Below, piece by piece: positions 61,613 through 64,000 of a DNA stretch of 64,000 nt (position 1 is the first letter of the stretch; each line of letters begins with the position of its first letter). A model generated the notes under the pieces. That model saw nothing but the letters and a program-made list of their open reading frames with translations, had not been told where the DNA came from and did not search any database. This DNA is from Pontibacter arcticus (GTDB lineage: Bacteria; Bacteroidota; Bacteroidia; Cytophagales; Hymenobacteraceae): NCBI RefSeq assembly GCF_003284895.1, contig NZ_QMDV01000002.1, forward strand, positions 837,466 through 901,465. The letters are read 5' to 3'. Made by a program: the position numbers and the translations under genes.

Positions 61613-63112
61613 ATGAGAAAAATAAATAAGATACTGGTTGCCAACAGGGGCGAAATAGCCCTGCGTGTAATGCGAACCGCTAAAGAGATGGGAATCAAGA
61701 CGGTAGCTGTTTACAGCGAAGCCGACCGTAATGCCCTGCATGTGCGTTTTGCTGATGAAGCTGTTTGCGTAGGTGGTCCTAAATCAAGTGATTCATACTT
61801 ACGTGCAGATATTATTATTGCTGTTTGCAAACAGTTAGGAGTAGATGCCATACACCCGGGTTACGGTTTTTTATCTGAAAATGCAGGTTTTGCAGCACAG
61901 GTAAAAGAAGCGGGCATTATTTTTATCGGTCCTTCGCCGGAAGCAATCCAGCTGATGGGCAGCAAACTGGCTGCTAAAGCCGCTGTTGCAAAGTACAACA
62001 TCCCGATGGTACCTGGTACGGAAGATGCCATAACTGATATTGAAGAAGCAAAGCGAATAGCTACTACAGTTGGCTTTCCGATCCTGATCAAAGCCAGTGC
62101 CGGCGGCGGCGGAAAAGGCATGCGCGTTGTAGAAAGCGTGGAAGTTTTTGAAGAACAGATGCAGCTTGCCGTAAGCGAAGCCACTTCCGCGTTTGGCGAT
62201 GGTGCTGTTTTTATTGAAAAGTATATCGGTTCGCCGCGCCACGTAGAAATTCAGGTTCTCGGCGACTCGCATGGCAACATTGTGCATATTTTTGAGCGTG
62301 AATGCTCCATTCAGCGTCGACACCAGAAAGTTATTGAAGAAGCACCTTCTGCCGTTCTTACGCCTGCCCTGCGCGAGGAAATGGGCCAGTGTGCCGTGAA
62401 CGTTGCCAGAGCCTGCGATTATGTAAGTGCCGGTACGGTAGAGTTTCTGGTGGATGAAAACCTGAACTTCTATTTCCTGGAGATGAACACACGTTTGCAG
62501 GTTGAACACCCGGTAACAGAACAGATTACTGGTTTGGATTTAGTACGTGAGCAGATCCTGATTGCAGAAGGCCACGAGATAACCTTTAAACAGGAAGATC
62601 TTAAAATAAAAGGGCACGCCATGGAGCTGCGCGTTTATGCCGAAGACCCTGCTAATAATTTTCTTCCGGACATTGGGCGATTAGAAACCTATACCCGTCC
62701 GCAAGGGTTAGGTGTGCGCGTCGATGATGGTTTTGAGCAAGGAATGGATATTCCGATTTATTACGACCCGATGATCGCGAAGCTTGTTACGTTTGGCAAA
62801 GACCGTAAAGAAGCGATCGAGAAAATGGTGCGGGCGATAGATGAATACCAGATTACCGGTATTGAAACGACGCTGCCTTTTGGCAAGTTTGTAATGCAGC
62901 ACGAAGCTTTTGTAAGCGGTAACTTCGACACGAAATTTATTGAGCGTTATTTTGAGCCGGCTATGCTTTTGCCTCAGTTGGATGAAGCTACAGAAGAAAT
63001 TGGTGTGGCACTGGCAGCTATGCTCATGGAAACCAGAAAACCGCAAGCTGCTTCTGCAGATGGCGCAAGTATGGCCCCTGTTTCTAATTGGCGCACTAAC
63101 AGGTTGAAGTAA
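61613..63112 (+). CDS. accC: biotin carboxylase subunit of acyl-CoA carboxylase
   Basis: ATP-grasp enzyme of 499 residues that carboxylates biotin on its carrier protein. The start at 61613 (MRKINKILVANRGEIALRV) is the family N-terminus; the frame to 61565 adds 16 residues. Motifs: glycine-rich loop KASAGGGGKGMR, EKYIGSPRHVEIQVLGD and catalytic region ECSIQRRHQKVIEEAPS, then MNTRLQVEHPVTE. About 50 residues longer than E. coli AccC at the C-terminus (MLMETRKPQAASADG). It could serve acetyl- or propionyl-CoA carboxylase. Terminates in the long palindrome. Confidence 0.94.
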   Translation: MRKINKILVANRGEIALRVMRTAKEMGIKTVAVYSEADRNALHVRFADEAVCVGGPKSSDSYLRADIIIAVCKQLGVDAIHPGYGFLSENAGFAAQVKEAGIIFIGPSPEAIQLMGSKLAAKAAVAKYNIPMVPGTEDAITDIEEAKRIATTVGFPILIKASAGGGGKGMRVVESVEVFEEQMQLAVSEATSAFGDGAVFIEKYIGSPRHVEIQVLGDSHGNIVHIFERECSIQRRHQKVIEEAPSAVLTPALREEMGQCAVNVARACDYVSAGTVEFLVDENLNFYFLEMNTRLQVEHPVTEQITGLDLVREQILIAEGHEITFKQEDLKIKGHAMELRVYAEDPANNFLPDIGRLETYTRPQGLGVRVDDGFEQGMDIPIYYDPMIAKLVTFGKDRKEAIEKMVRAIDEYQITGIETTLPFGKFVMQHEAFVSGNFDTKFIERYFEPAMLLPQLDEATEEIGVALAAMLMETRKPQAASADGASMAPVSNWRTNRLK

Positions 63113-63116
63113 ACCT

Positions 63117-63178
63117 AAGTATAAAGTATAAAAAGAAAGGCCGCTGATCAGCGGCCTTTCTTTTTATACTTTATACTT
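63117..63178. terminator. 62-bp perfect palindrome with four octamers, terminator of accC and bshB1
   Basis: Symmetric about 63147/63148 (core CCGCTGATCAGCGG), perfect over 31 bp on each side. Each arm ends in two overlapping octamers: 63117 and 63124 on the left, 63164 and 63171 on the right. T-run and A-run allow termination in both directions. It is far longer than a terminator needs. Confidence 0.9.
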
Positions 63179-63898
63179 TTAAATCAGATCAAACAAGTTG
63201 CGGACGCCAATATGGCGTTCTTTTGTAAAGCCTTCGCCGTAGGTAACTCCTATCACATGCCCAAACTCTTTTGCTCTGGATTCTACAAATTCCAGAAACT
63301 CAGGAGATGAAATGTAAGTGTTGGCAGAAGTATCATCCGGGTTATAAAACTGTGTTTTGAAAGCGCGGATCGTTTCCATTTTCTTTTCCCAGAATGGCGT
63401 TACATCTACAATCAGGTCCGGCGTTATCATGCGGTCCTGGATATAATGGTAAACCGCCTTCGGTCTCCAAGGCTGTTGCTCGTTGCCCGCTTCATCTAAT
63501 GTCCGGATCATGCGCAAGCCAGCTTTAAAACACGATTCTGACACAAGTTCCGAGCCTCTTCCATGATCCGGGTGTCGGTCATAGATAGCATTAAGCAGTA
63601 CAATGTCGGGTTGGTACTGGCGTAATTTCTGAATTATCCTGAGCTGGTGTTCGCGGTCGTTCTGAAAAAAGCCATCCGCAAAACCAAGGTTGTCGCGTAC
63701 AGCAAGGCCCATTATGGCTGAGGATGCTTCCCCTTCTGCTTTTCTGGTTTCAGGCGTTCCCCGGGTGCCCAGTTCGCCTGCTGTTAAATCTACTATGCCA
63801 GCTTTTTTGCCTGCAGCTATGTGTGCCAGTAACGTGCCTGAGCAACCTAATTCAGCATCATCCGGATGCGCCGCAAAGGCAAGTATGTCTATTTTCAT
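63179..63898 (-). CDS. bshB1: bacillithiol biosynthesis deacetylase BshB1
   Basis: Zinc N-deacetylase of 239 residues that removes the acetyl group from GlcNAc-malate in bacillithiol synthesis. The zinc motif AHPDDAELGCSGTL (residues 9-22) and the second His site in DRHPDHGRGSELV are typical of the LmbE-like family. The BshB1-type features are ELGTRGTPETR and ADGFFQNDREHQLRII. It is 7 bases downstream of the LysM gene and probably in its transcript. Confidence 0.94.
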   Translation of the reverse strand: MKIDILAFAAHPDDAELGCSGTLLAHIAAGKKAGIVDLTAGELGTRGTPETRKAEGEASSAIMGLAVRDNLGFADGFFQNDREHQLRIIQKLRQYQPDIVLLNAIYDRHPDHGRGSELVSESCFKAGLRMIRTLDEAGNEQQPWRPKAVYHYIQDRMITPDLIVDVTPFWEKKMETIRAFKTQFYNPDDTSANTYISSPEFLEFVESRAKEFGHVIGVTYGEGFTKERHIGVRNLFDLI

Positions 63899-63905
63899 CT
63901 GTGCT

Positions 63906-64000
63906 TTATTTTACCCGTAACTTCTGCCCTAACCGCAATGTAGTTCGTGTGCTAATGCCATTCAGTTTTGCGATCTGGCTAGCTGTTACACCATAGCGTT
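63906..64000 (-). CDS. LysM domain protein, C-terminal fragment
   Basis: Only the last 31 codons are in the window; the gene runs off the right edge. The translation is RYGVTASQIAKLNGISTRT, then TLRLGQKLRVK and a stop: the second half of a LysM peptidoglycan-binding repeat (Y-x-V...L/I-A..N..-L..G-Q-x-L-x-V). It is probably a wall-binding or wall-cleaving envelope protein. It lies 7 bases before bshB1. Confidence 0.7.
   Translation of the reverse strand, partial: RYGVTASQIAKLNGISTRTTLRLGQKLRVK

Larger units (their letters stand above)
3727..63178. repeat. dispersed octamer AAGTATAA/TTATACTT (about 90 copies)
   Basis: Counted by eye: about 90 exact copies from 3727 to the end, none in 1-3726. 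Base composition predicts only a few. Both orientations are about equal. Copies are inside genes and between them. Examples: 4184, 5310, 9330, 11424, 19093, 25k-28k cluster copies at 26342 and 27031, 37180, 41949, 47548, 54132 and 59668. A wider consensus is AAAGTATAAA. No function can be assigned. Confidence 0.8.

Noticed and set aside
61871..62509. Minus-strand open frame of 212 codons inside accC
   Set aside because: Lies antisense to a full ATP-grasp enzyme; its translation has no family pattern and reads as a shadow of codon bias.
3727..63178. The octamer AAGTATAA/TTATACTT as a promoter -7 box
   Set aside because: The Bacteroidota -7 is TAnnTTTG; TTATACTT does not fit its phase, is common inside genes in both directions and often follows stop codons.
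1..64000. CRISPR arrays, tRNA/rRNA genes, insertion sequences, prophage genes
   Set aside because: No regularly spaced repeats, cloverleaf-like stretches, transposase or phage structural genes were seen in any gap or frame.

Overview
This 64 kb window looks like a chromosomal segment of a Bacteroidota bacterium, most likely order Cytophagales, with Hymenobacteraceae/Pontibacter-like organisms the best guess (inference). The evidence is a fused CcoNO cbb3 oxidase, a subtilase with a type IX secretion C-terminal domain, bacillithiol synthesis (BshB1), an Hc1-like histone, the HU-CCDC81/SPOR protein next to ExbB-ExbD-TonB, and promoter -7 boxes of the form TAnnTTTG. No rRNA, tRNA, CRISPR array, insertion sequence or prophage was recognised.

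Layout. 1-3.7 kb (minus strand): end of an exopolysaccharide export locus (Wzc/GumC-type tyrosine kinase, Wza-type lipoprotein, DUF481 barrel). 3.9-9.6 kb: HD phosphohydrolase, CPA2 antiporter, DUF4136 lipoprotein, CoA-transferase family enzyme, DUF1206 membrane protein. 10-16.2 kb: a sigma-54 response regulator followed by a 1549-residue multi-PAS hybrid kinase. 16.2-18.5 kb: K+ channel and DUF2254 protein. 18.6-28.0 kb (all minus): a complete cbb3 oxidase and assembly set in the order ccoI-ccoS-ccoNO-ccoQ-ccoP-ccoG-ccoH-TauE/SafE. Three near-identical Crp/Fnr-type operators precede ccoI, ccoNO and ccoG, each at the same distance from a -7 box.

28.2-29.2 kb: an XRE repressor-like gene and an AT-rich spacer. 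The spacer holds a 30-bp perfect palindrome sharing its half-site with the XRE promoter, and a 42-bp perfect palindrome containing two inverted consensus DnaA boxes. 29.2-45.5 kb: mixed housekeeping and envelope genes, including a cupredoxin lipoprotein, L,D-transpeptidase, M1 peptidase, DUF892 ferritin-like protein, cyanophycinase facing an isoaspartyl peptidase, a DUF3127 protein with an SSB-like tail, PhoH, a T9SS subtilase and MnmA. 45.7 kb: a TrpF-like protein lacking both expected catalytic residues. 46.4-56.4 kb: a tight eight-gene operon (TPR protein, outer-membrane barrel, HU/SPOR protein, ExbB, ExbD, TonB, FolC, TrmB). 56.6-64 kb: holA, tyrS, Hc1-like histone, an alpha-oxoamine synthase (sphingolipid/sulfonolipid type), accC, bshB1 and the end of a LysM protein.

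The strongest unexplained signal is an octamer, AAGTATAA/TTATACTT, found about 90 times by hand count. It lies on both strands, inside genes and between them, often in or beside terminator hairpins. It is absent from the first 3.7 kb (the polysaccharide locus). No known element type accounts for it.
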